A stretch of 64,000 nt of DNA, from assembly GCA_945862215.1 (NCBI GenBank), contig CAMAXY010000005.1, positions 1-64,000 on the forward strand. Reading direction: 5' to 3'. A program made the translations under genes and the position numbers. This stretch comes from Singulisphaera sp. GP187 (GTDB lineage: Bacteria; Planctomycetota; Phycisphaerae; Phycisphaerales; SM1A02). The notes under the pieces are model-generated. The model was not told the DNA's origin. It was given only the letters and a program-made list of their open reading frames with translations, and did no database searches. Below, piece after piece: positions 52,302 to 61,190 of this stretch. Position 1 is the stretch's first letter. Every line of letters begins with the position of its first letter.

Positions 52302-53770
52302 CCGCAGATCCATCACATGTCGCAGCATCTACGCATGCCTCGCATGCACCGCATGGTCTGTCTCATCTTCCACATCTGGCAACGGTTCCAGCAGTTCGAA
52401 GTGCAATCGACACGATCCTCGCAGAATTGCGGCGTGCGCAAGCTTCGATCACTGGCGCTCGGCCATCGGATACTTCCAAGGTCGAATCGCACGCTTCTTG
52501 GTTGAAGCGCAACAACGAATTACGCGGCCGTGCCACGATGTATCCATACGTTGGTGCTGGCATTGGAAATGGTCCACTTGTGCAACTCGCCGACGGCAGC
52601 GTGAAGTGGGACATGATCAACGGAATCGGCGTGAATATGTTTGGGCATTCGGATTCTCGTATGGTCGAAGCTGCACTCGAGAGCGCTCTCTCTGATGTGT
52701 GTATGCAGGGGCATCTTCAACATAATGTTGACATCCTTGAGATCGCTGAAATCTTGACCGCGCAAGCCAGTCGGACGAGTCGATTGCGACATTGTTTTGT
52801 GACGAATTCTGGTTGTATGGCAAATGAAAATGCGCTGAAGATTTGCCAGCAGAAAACCAAGAGCGCGCCGCGCATCATCGCCTTTGCAGATTGTTTTATG
52901 GGTCGTTCGACAACGATGAGTCAGATCGGAGACACATCCGGGTATCGGCAGGGACTTGTGCAGAACATCCTTGTGGATTACATGCCGTTTTACGATCCGA
53001 ATCTTGGTTCGCGTTCGACTGATATTGCGATGTGGCATCTGAAACAGTTGATCGATCGATATCCCAAGCAGCATTCTTGCTTCATCATGGAAGTTGTTCA
53101 GGGCGAAGGCGGTTTCAATGTTGCACCGCGTGAATTTCTCGAGTCATTGATGCGCTTGTGTCGTGATGCATCCATTCCGGTGTGGGCCGATGAGATTCAA
53201 TCGTTCGGACGCACAGAAAATATGTTTGCTTTCGAGACTCTTGGGCTCGGCGAATATGTCGATGTTGCCACGGTTGGAAAATTGACGCAGGTCTGCGCTT
53301 GCCTCTTCACCGAAGATCTCAATCCAGCTCCTGGATTACTCGCAGGAACTTTCAGTTCGAGCACGAGCGCTTATCACGTTGGAAGACGGACGCTGGAAGT
53401 TCTGCGTGATGGTGGCTATTACGGCGCCGACGGTCGTATTGCACACTTGAACAAAGCCTTCCGCGCGTGCGCCGAAGATCTCGTTCGTCGTCGGCCAGAA
53501 TTTTTCCCTCCAGCGATTGATGGATTTGGTCGTCCTATTCAATCCCTCGTCGGCGGAATCGGTGCCATGATGCGCTTGACTCCACTTGGTGGGAAAAAAG
53601 ATGCGCTGACTGCACTCCTCAAGATCATGTTTGAAGAAGGTGTCATCGCGCTCACTTGTGGACATGGGCCATATCACCTGCGATTGCTTCCGCCATTCGG
53701 CGTGATGGAGCCAGAACAATTCAAGCCTGTGTTCGCAATCATCGAACGATCACTCGAGAAAATGAAATAA
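52298..53770 (+). CDS. class III PLP aminotransferase (AstC-like role)
   Basis: The 490-residue enzyme has a class-III fold with CFVTNSGCMANENALKICQQKT, the DEIQSFGRTENMFAFE cofactor aspartate region and the PLP lysine in ATVGKLTQVCACL. The last resembles L-lysine 6-aminotransferase (GKKTQVCG) more than typical ArgD/AstC. In the operon it would transaminate N-succinylornithine to the semialdehyde. It overlaps the M20 gene by 4 nt and is followed 4 nt later by astA. A long His/Pro-rich N-terminal extension is present (HVAASTHASHAPHGLSHLPH). Confidence 0.86.
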   Translation: MTADPSHVAASTHASHAPHGLSHLPHLATVPAVRSAIDTILAELRRAQASITGARPSDTSKVESHASWLKRNNELRGRATMYPYVGAGIGNGPLVQLADGSVKWDMINGIGVNMFGHSDSRMVEAALESALSDVCMQGHLQHNVDILEIAEILTAQASRTSRLRHCFVTNSGCMANENALKICQQKTKSAPRIIAFADCFMGRSTTMSQIGDTSGYRQGLVQNILVDYMPFYDPNLGSRSTDIAMWHLKQLIDRYPKQHSCFIMEVVQGEGGFNVAPREFLESLMRLCRDASIPVWADEIQSFGRTENMFAFETLGLGEYVDVATVGKLTQVCACLFTEDLNPAPGLLAGTFSSSTSAYHVGRRTLEVLRDGGYYGADGRIAHLNKAFRACAEDLVRRRPEFFPPAIDGFGRPIQSLVGGIGAMMRLTPLGGKKDALTALLKIMFEEGVIALTCGHGPYHLRLLPPFGVMEPEQFKPVFAIIERSLEKMK

Positions 53771-53773
53771 ACA

Positions 53774-54913
53774 ATGTTCATCATTCGCCACGCTATGAAC
53801 GAGGACATGCCGCAACTTCTAAAGTTGTCGAAGTTGGTGCATTCGTTCAATCTTCCGCAAGACAAAGATTCGCTCGCCGCAAAGATTGATCGCAGTCAGC
53901 GCGCATTCGCGGGATCTGTCAAAGATCCCAAGGGTCGTGAGTTTGTCTTCGTTCTCGAAGATCTTGACAGCGGTTCAGTGATTGGCACGAGCGCGGTCTA
54001 TTCCAAGATTTCGTGGCCGGGGCATCCGCATTTGTTTTTCAAAGTTCGCAAGCACGAGCATTACAGTCATGACCTTGGAACAGGGCAGGTGCATGTCACC
54101 ATTCAGTTGGATACTGATGAAACAGGACCAAGCGAAATCGGAGGATTGATTCTTGCGCCGGGCTATCGAGGTCATCCGCAGAAACTCGGTTCGCTTCTTT
54201 CATATGCGCGCTTTCAATTCATTGGACTGCATCCTAAATGGTTTCAACAACGCATCCTCGCGGAGTTGATGGGCGCATTGACTCCCGACAGTCACTCATC
54301 GCTTTGGGATTATTTGGGACGGCGATTCATCAATCTTTCTTATACAGAAGCGGATACGTTCAATCAGCGAAGTAAAGAATTCATCCTGAAATTGTTTCCT
54401 TCAGTTGAAATTTATATTTCGCTTCTTCCGCCTGAAGCAAGACAGTTGGTGGGAAAAGTTGGTGACGAGACATTGCCCGCGCTTCACATGCTGGAGAAAT
54501 TGGGGTTCAAGGCGCAGGATCATGTCGATCCATTTGACGGCGGACCATATTTACAAGCATCGCGCGATGACATTCCAATTGTGCGACATTCGGAAAGTCG
54601 CATCCTTGCAGGCACAAGCACAAGCGCAACACATTCTGGAGTCGTGTCCTGCGTTGGAGAATTCGGATTCCGCGCGCTGCGAAGTGATTTTATGGTCTCT
54701 GGCGATTCTGTTCGTCTACCTGCAAAAACAATTGCAACACTTGGCGCGCAGTCGCGTGCGTCGATCGGATTGACTGCGTTTGATAAGAGTTCAAACGCAC
54801 TTTCGCTGAAAGTATCGCCTTCGCTGAAGGGATCGCCTTCGCTGAAGGGATCGCCTTCGCTGAAAATTCCTCCAACACGTAAAGCCAAGCGAGGATCGCG
54901 GAGTCGCGGATGA
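53774..54913 (+). CDS. astA: arginine/ornithine N-succinyltransferase (AstA)
   Basis: Transfers succinyl-CoA to arginine (or ornithine, AruF/G type) in the AST pathway. The 379-residue product shows family motifs MFIIRHAMNEDMPQLLKLS, GTSAVYSKISWPGHPHLFFKV, EIGGLILAPGYRGHPQKLGSLLSYARFQFIG and PLLPPEARQLVGKVGDETLPALHMLEKLGF. A 30-residue tail with three SPSLKG repeats (18-bp DNA repeat at 54814-54865) is extra. It overlaps astD by 4 nt. Confidence 0.92.
   Translation: MFIIRHAMNEDMPQLLKLSKLVHSFNLPQDKDSLAAKIDRSQRAFAGSVKDPKGREFVFVLEDLDSGSVIGTSAVYSKISWPGHPHLFFKVRKHEHYSHDLGTGQVHVTIQLDTDETGPSEIGGLILAPGYRGHPQKLGSLLSYARFQFIGLHPKWFQQRILAELMGALTPDSHSSLWDYLGRRFINLSYTEADTFNQRSKEFILKLFPSVEIYISLLPPEARQLVGKVGDETLPALHMLEKLGFKAQDHVDPFDGGPYLQASRDDIPIVRHSESRILAGTSTSATHSGVVSCVGEFGFRALRSDFMVSGDSVRLPAKTIATLGAQSRASIGLTAFDKSSNALSLKVSPSLKGSPSLKGSPSLKIPPTRKAKRGSRSRG
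54814..54865 (+). repeat. 18-bp tandem repeat in astA tail
   Basis: About three copies of TCGCCTTCGCTGAAGGGA encode SPSLKG. Near-identical copies imply recent slippage. Confidence 0.85.
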
Positions 54914-56430
54914 GCGAGTCGGTTCTTCGTGGCTTTCTTGTGCATCCACCAAGCGACTTCATCGGTGGGCAATTTCTTGCGCTTCGTCCATCAGCCGTGG
55001 CGGGATCATCTGAACTTGTTGCAAGTCACGATCCTGCTCATCCCGCTATCGAAGTCTGGTCTGGTGCAGCGGAGTATTCGCATGTTGATCTCGCAATAAA
55101 AGCTGCTCGAACTGCAGGGCGAGGTTGGATCGATGCAGGCCAAGATTTTCGCCGCGCTGCATTGATGCGTTGGCGAGATGTGCTCACTTCCAACGAAGAT
55201 CGGATCGCGCGGCTGATCACTTTCGAAACTGGCAAGACTCTTGCAGAGAGTCGTCTTGAAGCGAAGGCCCTTGCGGACAAAGTTTCAATCACACTGGAGG
55301 CGCAAAGCACAAGTCGCATCTCGGGCTTTGACTTTGCAGTCAATCCAACACGTCGAGGTATTTGCGCATTTCGGCCCCACGGCGTGATGGCAGTCTTTGG
55401 GCCATTCAATTTTCCCGCGCACTTGCCCAACGGTCATTTCGTTCCTGCACTTTTGGCTGGAAATACAGTCATTTTTAAGCCAAGCGAACGTACCCCTGCG
55501 GTTGGTCAACTTCTGGCAGAACTCGCCGATCTTGCTGCCTTTCCTCCTGGAGTCTTCAATGTGATTTCTGGTGGCCCGCAAGTTGCAGCGAAATTGAGCG
55601 ATCATCCAGATATCGACGGCATCCTTTTTACTGGATCGTGGATCACAGGTCGGCGCATTCTTGCCGCCAACCTCGATCGCCCTGGGCGGATGGTCGCACT
55701 TGAAATGGGCGGAAGCAACGCCGCAATTGTTTGTACAGACTGTCATCTGAAGCAAGCGGTGATCGAGTGCGTTCGATCTGCATTTGCGACAGCAGGTCAG
55801 CGCTGTTCATGCACTCGACGAATCATCGTCGATGCATCGATCGCCGACACTTTCATTCCGCTTTTTACAAAGGTCGCAAGCACGCTGCTCATAGGTTCTG
55901 GCGATTCGAATGAGCCTATTTTTATGGGGCCACTCATTTCAAGCGCAGCTCGTGAAAGTGTGTTGGCATTTCAATCTCGCAAAGTGCGTGAAGGCGCAGT
56001 ATCGATTCTTTCTTCATCCAAGTTGGAGCGGGAAGGATGGTTTCTTACGCCAGGCGTGATGCAAGTTCAGCGTTTTGACATCATGACCGACGAAGAAGTC
56101 TTTGGACCACTCGTGCAGATTGCTGTTGCGTCAGACGATGACGACGCAATCATTCAAGCAAACGCATCACAATTCGGTCTCGCCGCAGCGATTTTCACTG
56201 CAAGCGAAGAGCGCTGGCAACGGATTTCACCGCATATTCGTGCGGGATGTATCAACTGGAATGTCGGTACTGCCGGCGCAAGCAGTCGTCTTCCATTCGG
56301 TGGACTCGGGCGATCAGGAAACAATCGACCTGCCGGCGCAATGAGTTTGGATTATTGCGCCGCGCCAATTGCACAACTTGAAGAACGCACCGATGCAGTC
56401 ACGTTGCCGCAGGGAATGCAGCCGTTCTAG
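54910..56430 (+). CDS. astD: succinylglutamate-semialdehyde dehydrogenase (AstD)
   Basis: The 506-residue NAD-dependent aldehyde dehydrogenase has ITFETGKTLAESRLEAKALADK, FGPFNFPAHLPNGHFVPALLAGNTVIFKPSERTP, DGILFTGSWITGR, LEMGGSNAAIV and the catalytic Cys in TAGQRCSCTRRI. The pattern FPAHLPNGHIVPAL is the AstD signature. It oxidises N-succinylglutamate semialdehyde. It is the last gene of the operon. Confidence 0.93.
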   Translation: MSESVLRGFLVHPPSDFIGGQFLALRPSAVAGSSELVASHDPAHPAIEVWSGAAEYSHVDLAIKAARTAGRGWIDAGQDFRRAALMRWRDVLTSNEDRIARLITFETGKTLAESRLEAKALADKVSITLEAQSTSRISGFDFAVNPTRRGICAFRPHGVMAVFGPFNFPAHLPNGHFVPALLAGNTVIFKPSERTPAVGQLLAELADLAAFPPGVFNVISGGPQVAAKLSDHPDIDGILFTGSWITGRRILAANLDRPGRMVALEMGGSNAAIVCTDCHLKQAVIECVRSAFATAGQRCSCTRRIIVDASIADTFIPLFTKVASTLLIGSGDSNEPIFMGPLISSAARESVLAFQSRKVREGAVSILSSSKLEREGWFLTPGVMQVQRFDIMTDEEVFGPLVQIAVASDDDDAIIQANASQFGLAAAIFTASEERWQRISPHIRAGCINWNVGTAGASSRLPFGGLGRSGNNRPAGAMSLDYCAAPIAQLEERTDAVTLPQGMQPF

Positions 56431-56479
56431 TTTTCAAGTTTGTCGGACTCGCGCCAATCAGTTCATCCAATCCCTCGTG

Positions 56480-57088
56480 TCACATTCCCGCAGCAGGGGC
56501 TTGACCAATTGAAACCAGTCGCAGAAATTCTGTTCGAGTCGAAGAATCTTCCAAGAAAATTCCAGTCAACTTACTGGTCGTTGTCCATGCGTGCGGTTGT
56601 CGCACGCCGCGATAACACATACAGAAGTGACGAGCTTGAATGATAACTCCCACACCGAGTGGTTGTAAGTGGGTCTGAATCGCGTTGGCAATTTGCGCAG
56701 TCAGTTTTTCTTGCACTTGAAGTCGCTTCGAATAGATGTCGACAACCTTCGCAAGCTTCGAAAGCCCAACAACTTTTCCATTGGGGATATACGCAACATG
56801 CGCTTTACCAACAAACGGAACCATGTGATGCTCGCAGTGGCTATGCACATCGATCCCCGTCAGCAGGACCATCTGGTCGTATCCCTCAATCTCGGAAAAA
56901 GTGCGGCTGAGTTCTTCTGCTGGGTCCATGGTGTATCCGATGAAATGTTCCTGCATCGCCTGAATGACTCGTTTGGGAGTATCGAGGAGTCCCTCTCGAT
57001 CAGGGTTTTCACCGATAAATGAGATCAGTTCGCGCACTTGAGCCATCGCTGCGATGCTCTTTGGGTCAGTCGGTTCAGGTCTTGGCAT
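56480..57088 (-). CDS. folE: GTP cyclohydrolase I
   Basis: First enzyme of folate and biopterin synthesis. The ATG at 57088 ([18 protein letters not shown]) gives 202 residues, the family length; the track start at 57151 would overlap the divergent gene. Zn ligands are seen in [12 protein letters not shown] and [16 protein letters not shown] 223-residue shadow is not needed. Pterins made here could feed the dehydratase at 5.3 kb. Confidence 0.94.
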   Translation of the reverse strand: MPRPEPTDPKSIAAMAQVRELISFIGENPDREGLLDTPKRVIQAMQEHFIGYTMDPAEELSRTFSEIEGYDQMVLLTGIDVHSHCEHHMVPFVGKAHVAYIPNGKVVGLSKLAKVVDIYSKRLQVQEKLTAQIANAIQTHLQPLGVGVIIQARHFCMCYRGVRQPHAWTTTSKLTGIFLEDSSTRTEFLRLVSIGQAPAAGM

Positions 57089-57115
57089 TGGGGCATAATG
57101 ATAGGCTTCAGTTGA

Positions 57116-57982
57116 ATGCCACGCACAAAGACTCCAGCGGTCGAAACTCACGCTCGTACCCCATATTCTCGAATGATTCGCAAGATCGTGATTGGAATTC
57201 TCGCATTAGCAGTTGCATGCATTCTGACCACTGTCTTTTTCTTTGACGCAATTGCTTCTCGTATCATTTCCACTGCGGGCACGCGCGTGCTTGGAGTCAC
57301 AACAACCGTTCGATCAACTCACCTCGGACTTCTCGATGGGAAGTCATCTGTTTCTGGACTGAAGATCTCAGAGCCAAATGGATTTGGAGATGGCTCGATG
57401 ATCAGCGTCGAGACCGCATCTGTGACTGCGGGTCTTTCGAAACTGTTAGGCTCTGACATTGTAATTGATGAACTTTCCATTGATGGCGTGACGGTCAACT
57501 TGGTCGAGGTGAATGGTCAAGTCAATCTGCAAGTTGTCGCTACAAACTTGACAAGCACTGACACCAAAGAGGAAGCAACGCCTGCGCCAGCAACTAAAGG
57601 TGATAAATCTGCAGGAACAGTAACTATTCGACAATTGAAAGTTACAAATATTAAAGTCTTTGCAACTGGAGATTCGGTTCTCATTGGCAGCAAGCCTGTT
57701 GCGGTCACGATCCCAGACATCTTGATCAAAGATATTGGAACAAAGACGCCGGTCAGCGAAGTTGCAGCGCAAATCTCAACGCAACTGATGAACCATTTGC
57801 TTGTCGCAATTGTTGAGGCGAAAATTGTTGGGCTGCCGCAGAGCATGATGAGTGGATTGAGTAGCGCGTCTTCAAGTTTGGGTAACGCAACAGCTTCGTT
57901 TCTCAAAGGAAGTGGAACCGCAATTCAGAACACCATCAATGGTGCAGGTGATGCGATCAAATCGATCTTCGGCGGGCCGTAG
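57116..57982 (+). CDS. AsmA/DUF748-like membrane-anchored protein
   Basis: The 288-residue product has one N-terminal membrane helix ([20 protein letters not shown]). An AsmA-like region follows: [44 protein letters not shown] central Ala/Thr-rich part ([17 protein letters not shown]) and a C-terminal Gly/Ser-rich helix follow. A start at the ATG 57173 (MIRKIVIGI) is also plausible. AsmA-like proteins act in the envelope (lipid transport). Divergent from folE by 27 nt. Confidence 0.72.
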   Translation: MPRTKTPAVETHARTPYSRMIRKIVIGILALAVACILTTVFFFDAIASRIISTAGTRVLGVTTTVRSTHLGLLDGKSSVSGLKISEPNGFGDGSMISVETASVTAGLSKLLGSDIVIDELSIDGVTVNLVEVNGQVNLQVVATNLTSTDTKEEATPAPATKGDKSAGTVTIRQLKVTNIKVFATGDSVLIGSKPVAVTIPDILIKDIGTKTPVSEVAAQISTQLMNHLLVAIVEAKIVGLPQSMMSGLSSASSSLGNATASFLKGSGTAIQNTINGAGDAIKSIFGGP

Positions 57983-58030
57983 TGCGATGGAATCGAGCGA
58001 GGAATCGCATCACTGAGTCGAGCCACGGAA

Positions 58031-58392
58031 TTGAGACACGGAAATGAGCCGCGGAAATGCATTAGTGGGCAGCCGTGAAAAGTCCTCTCGGGGCTCAGAC
58101 AGTCCTCGGCGACCGACACGATCTGATTTACGAAATTTTATTGCAAGTGCCGTCGGCCGCCTGCGGAACTCGCCCGAGAGAACTTTCCAACGGCTGGGCA
58201 CGCACACAGAAGCTCGACGGATCTGAAAAACGTTCGAGCGAGAATTTGATTCGCCAACCTGGGCAGCGGAATGATTTGAACCCCGGCGAGTTTGCAAGCC
58301 GAGCCGGAGTCCGCGTAGGTGAGGCGCAGCATGTTTGAGCCCAGGGGCGAATCAGTCCGCTGCCAAAATCTGCACGAACCACTTTTGAGTCC
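58031..58392. repeat. foldback repeat copy R3 (complete)
   Basis: The leader is a set of imperfect GAGCCACGGAAA-like units. Module A spans about 58064-58203 (left arm GTGGGCAGCCGTGAAAAG, right arm CTTTCCAACGGCTGGGCAC). The linker carries AAAAACGTTCGAGCGAGAA. Module B spans 58261-58364 with GGGCAGCGGAATGATTTG and GGCGAATCAGTCCGCTGCC arms. It ends TTTTGAGTCC and continues directly into R4. The stretch from 57983 to 58472 holds only these repeats. Confidence 0.88.
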
Positions 58393-58458
58393 ATGCATAA
58401 GTGGGCAGCCGTGAAAAGTCCTCTCGGGGCTCAGACAGTCCTCGGCGACCGACACGAT
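58393..58458. repeat. foldback repeat copy R4 (left 66 nt of module A)
   Basis: Starts ATGCATAAGTGGGCAGCC and runs to GACCGACACGAT, then breaks off in the middle of module A. The next bases are unique. The gene stop at 58473 is 14 nt further, so the break is an island boundary candidate. Confidence 0.85.
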
Positions 58459-58472
58459 ACGGACAACCGGGG

Positions 58473-59705
58473 TTACTTCTTCGCGTCCTCGGGGCGGCTA
58501 GCACCTGGCGGAGGCAAAGGAGGAGTCTCGCCTAGTACAATTTCACATCGTCGGAGAAGGTCCTCAGAAAGTTCTCGCCGTTCGAAAAGATCTGGCTGAA
58601 TCGCCGCTACGAGATTCTGTGGGCGAGCCTCGCCGACTCCGGACGCGACGTCGTCGTCCCATTGGTTGCATGCGCGTTCGAGGCGTTTGCAGAGTTCTGC
58701 GTATCTCTGCTCATAGAACTCCCGGAGTCCGCTGACCGTTGAACGGACATCTGCGGTTACCGCGTCATCGCTCGCGACGCGTGAAAATAGCCGAACTGTG
58801 TTTGCGTGAGCGGCGTCGGGATAGATTTCCGGGAAAAACCGTATCTGGCAGACGCGCTGCACTTCCGATGCCACATCCCCAGGGAGCGTTGCCAGTAAGT
58901 CTTGATTGAAACGAAGATGGAGATCACGGATTCGTTTGATCACTTTGGCTGGTCGCGCCCATATTCTCGCAGGATCGTTATCTTCGCTATCCGGCGCCCC
59001 GCGAGCAGAGCCAGAAAGCAAATCTTGGGTTTTCCGTCCGGCATCAAGCTGCGATGCAGACCATTTCTCCAGCAATGACGTCAGTTCCCTTTCATATTCA
59101 CTCAGCTTCGCCATAATGACGGTGCGATTTTCATCCGTGACTTGGCTCGCTGGCAGATTGCCCCAAAGATCGCGAAGTTCCAGGTTTACCCATCGGTCCG
59201 TCGTAACCACTGAATGGCACTTCCTGCGCTTCGCATGGCCGCGAAGCACCTCAAGTTGTTCAACCTGAGCAGGCGTCAGAACTGGGACCAGTGAATCGAT
59301 GAATTGAAGTTCATCCTGAAGCGCAGCGATCATCAGTTGATTCGCGGCACGACATGTATCCTGCCAAACCGTGTTGAACTCCTGGGACGACACGCCACTC
59401 GCCTGGAGAGTCTTCGACGCCTCTGATGCCTTCGCCAAGTAATGAGGCATCAATCGATCAAACAGCGGATTGCGGTGATCGTGTACATAGGATTCATACA
59501 TCGACAGAATCATTGACGATTGTTCCTTGGTTAGGTCGAAAATGCGGTTCCAATCGATGACTTCGGCTCGCGTCAGTGGAGTATCAGCGGGCATCGCCGG
59601 ATAGGCGTATCCGACCTCTGGTTGCATATAGTTTCGAAGAACTTTAGGCTCATCAGCGGCGGCGATTCCGGCCGAGAGCAATACGATCGCAGCAAGTTTG
59701 TACAC
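58473..59705 (-). CDS. exported protein of unknown function, GTG start
   Basis: The minus-strand sequence GGGAGG-CGAT-GTG shows a good ribosome binding site for a GTG at 59705, which I prefer to the ATG at 59732. The resulting 410-residue product has a signal peptide (YKLAAIVLLSAGIAAADEPK). The mature part is helical and rich in charged residues (LTRAEVIDWNRIFDLTKEQ, SLVPVLTPAQVEQLEVLRGHAKRRK, LYELSELEKWSASQ-like helices). It contains an LTPxQxxxLE segment recalling Spy/CpxP-like (LTXXQ) proteins. Placement in the repeat-bounded island suggests acquisition. No firm family. Confidence 0.65.
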   Translation of the reverse strand: MYKLAAIVLLSAGIAAADEPKVLRNYMQPEVGYAYPAMPADTPLTRAEVIDWNRIFDLTKEQSSMILSMYESYVHDHRNPLFDRLMPHYLAKASEASKTLQASGVSSQEFNTVWQDTCRAANQLMIAALQDELQFIDSLVPVLTPAQVEQLEVLRGHAKRRKCHSVVTTDRWVNLELRDLWGNLPASQVTDENRTVIMAKLSEYERELTSLLEKWSASQLDAGRKTQDLLSGSARGAPDSEDNDPARIWARPAKVIKRIRDLHLRFNQDLLATLPGDVASEVQRVCQIRFFPEIYPDAAHANTVRLFSRVASDDAVTADVRSTVSGLREFYEQRYAELCKRLERACNQWDDDVASGVGEARPQNLVAAIQPDLFERRELSEDLLRRCEIVLGETPPLPPPGASRPEDAKK

Positions 59706-59722
59706 ATCGCCTCCCGTTGTAA

Positions 59723-60109
59723 TTATGGGCACTTCTTGCCGGTAGGTGCTTCATGGATGTGAAGGATGTTGTGGACAATGACAGTTGGCACACAACCATG
59801 CGGGGGCGAGCAAGCCCAAAGTAACATGTGACAACGTGCTGCGAGATCGTCCGTCGGGCCGCAACCGTTCAGTCCGCTTTCTCCGACAGCCACTGCTGTA
59901 CATTGCCAAAGTAGTTCATTTGCGATGATCGTGTGCGGGCAAGAATAAACTCCGCAATTCGTTCCCATTCCGTCGACATAACAGGCAAGGGTACGCTCAG
60001 GCTTCCAGCAGCAGCATGGTATGACTTGAGTATTAGCCGACGATACGAGCGCGACGGAAAGAGTTCCGAACGCGAAGATGTGAATGATAACGGCTGGAAT
60101 CTTTATCAT
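59723..60109 (-). CDS. small Cys-rich exported protein
   Basis: The 128-residue product has an N-terminal signal (VIIHIFAFGTLSVALVSSANT) and about 12 cysteines in the mature part (PCCCWKPERTLACY, NCGVYSCPH, WQCTAV, NGCGPTDDLAARCH, WACSPPHGC, KKCP). The Cys pattern suggests disulfide bonds or metal binding outside the cytoplasm. It ends 17 nt before the GTG start of the next gene in the operon. No family recognised. Confidence 0.62.
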   Translation of the reverse strand: MIKIPAVIIHIFAFGTLSVALVSSANTQVIPCCCWKPERTLACYVDGMGTNCGVYSCPHTIIANELLWQCTAVAVGESGLNGCGPTDDLAARCHMLLWACSPPHGCVPTVIVHNILHIHEAPTGKKCP

Positions 60110-60471
60110 GATTTTCTTTCTTCTGGCATGTGAAGCGCCATGCCCTATGAGAGGCGACCAAATTTGGCACTTCGAAAGTTTGACGCAGGTGCTTCAAGCC
60201 ACAGTTGCGTCGCCACCGGAACTGAGCGAAACCGTTCGACGAGATCGGCTCCGCACACCGAATAGTGGTGCTGCGTTAGATTACCGTCGCAGCGGTTCGT
60301 TTCAATACGGAATGTGCCAACAATAAGACACTTTGTGTTTATGAAGCTGCGAATTACGGAACGTGTCGTCCACTGGTGGTCTCTGGTCTGGTGCACGATT
60401 TGTTGACACACCGATTTGGGAGATTTAAAGTTAATGTTTGACATGAAGAAGCCTGGTTTTTGTTGAATAAC
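60110..60471. other. intergenic region without recognised gene
   Basis: No frame with plausible composition stands out. The 80-codon plus-strand frame from 60084 overlaps the divergent signal-peptide gene and is not supported. The region may hold the divergent promoter of the Cys-rich gene and the 5' flank of the decayed insertion element. Confidence 0.4.
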
Positions 60472-60518
60472 GCACCCGTAGCGCAGGGAGAGCGAAGCCC
60501 GACCGGAGCGACGGGTGC
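60472..60518. repeat. hairpin with 8-bp perfect ends before IS remnant
   Basis: GCACCCGT (60472-60479) pairs with ACGGGTGC (60511-60518), and the inside is GC-rich. It lies about 30 nt before the transposase remnant. Confidence 0.55.
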
Positions 60519-60532
60519 CATCAGCGTGGATA

Positions 60533-61190
60533 AGGGGCTGGTCGAGAGTTCGCAATAAAGATGTCGTCCTGCGAATCCTGCGCGGCGAGACCCTCGATGC
60601 GCTCGGTCGAGAGCCCACCGTCTCGCCAGCGAAGCTCGCCCCAAGCAAAGAACCAATGGCGGGATTATTTTCTTGTCGGCGGACAACGTGGAATTCAAGT
60701 GCGCGATCCAGATCCGCGCGATGATTTCATTCAAGATCTCAAGACCAAAAACTCAAGACCAAGATTGGCGATCAAACGATGATGCATCGAATTGCTCGAG
60801 AAGAAAATCAATCAACTGGAAGAAGGACTGCGTTTTCCACAGCGGAGGCCATCGCGATGAGCAGGTCAGTCCGCAACGATGTCACCCTCCGCTTTGAAAC
60901 CTTTCGGCATCAAGCGCGTCTGCACAGTGTGGAATATCTCGCGCGCAACGATGCAGCGACACAAGGTGCTCGCGTTGCACGGGGCAACGCCGAAGAAGAA
61001 GCGCGGACCCAAGACATGCTTGGCCGATGCACAGGTACTCGAAGAGATCAAGATTGTGCTGCGCAATTTGCGATTCGTCGGCATTCGATCGAGTCCATCA
61101 TTCGTCAGGAGTCCAGAGGGCAACGGCTGTGCCGAACGATTCATTCGAACACTCAAGGAGCAATTGCTCTGGCTCATCGGAGTGGAGCCA
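60533..61190 (+). pseudogene. decayed IS3-family transposase (orfA + orfB remnants)
   Basis: An orfA-like stretch reads RNKDVVLRILRGETLDALGRE, then shifts frame to QWRDYFLVGGQRGIQVRDP and again after DDFIQDLKTK. An orfB-like stretch (about 60879-61170) has LKPFGIKRVCTVWNISRAT, KKKRGPKTCLADAQVLEEIK and SPEGNGCAERFIRTLKEQLLWL, the C-terminal IS3 integrase region. The middle of orfB, including most of the DDE core, is missing (RNLRFVGIR passes straight into SSPSFVRSPEGN). The 3' end is cut by foldback repeat R5. It is not functional. Confidence 0.85.

Noticed and set aside
58261-58364. tRNA-like GATTTGAACCCC motif in module B
   Set aside because: The T-arm does not pair, there is no acceptor stem, and the segment is part of a foldback arm.
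60084-60326. 80-residue + frame beside the Cys-rich gene
   Set aside because: Overlaps the divergent signal-peptide coding start and shows no recognisable pattern.
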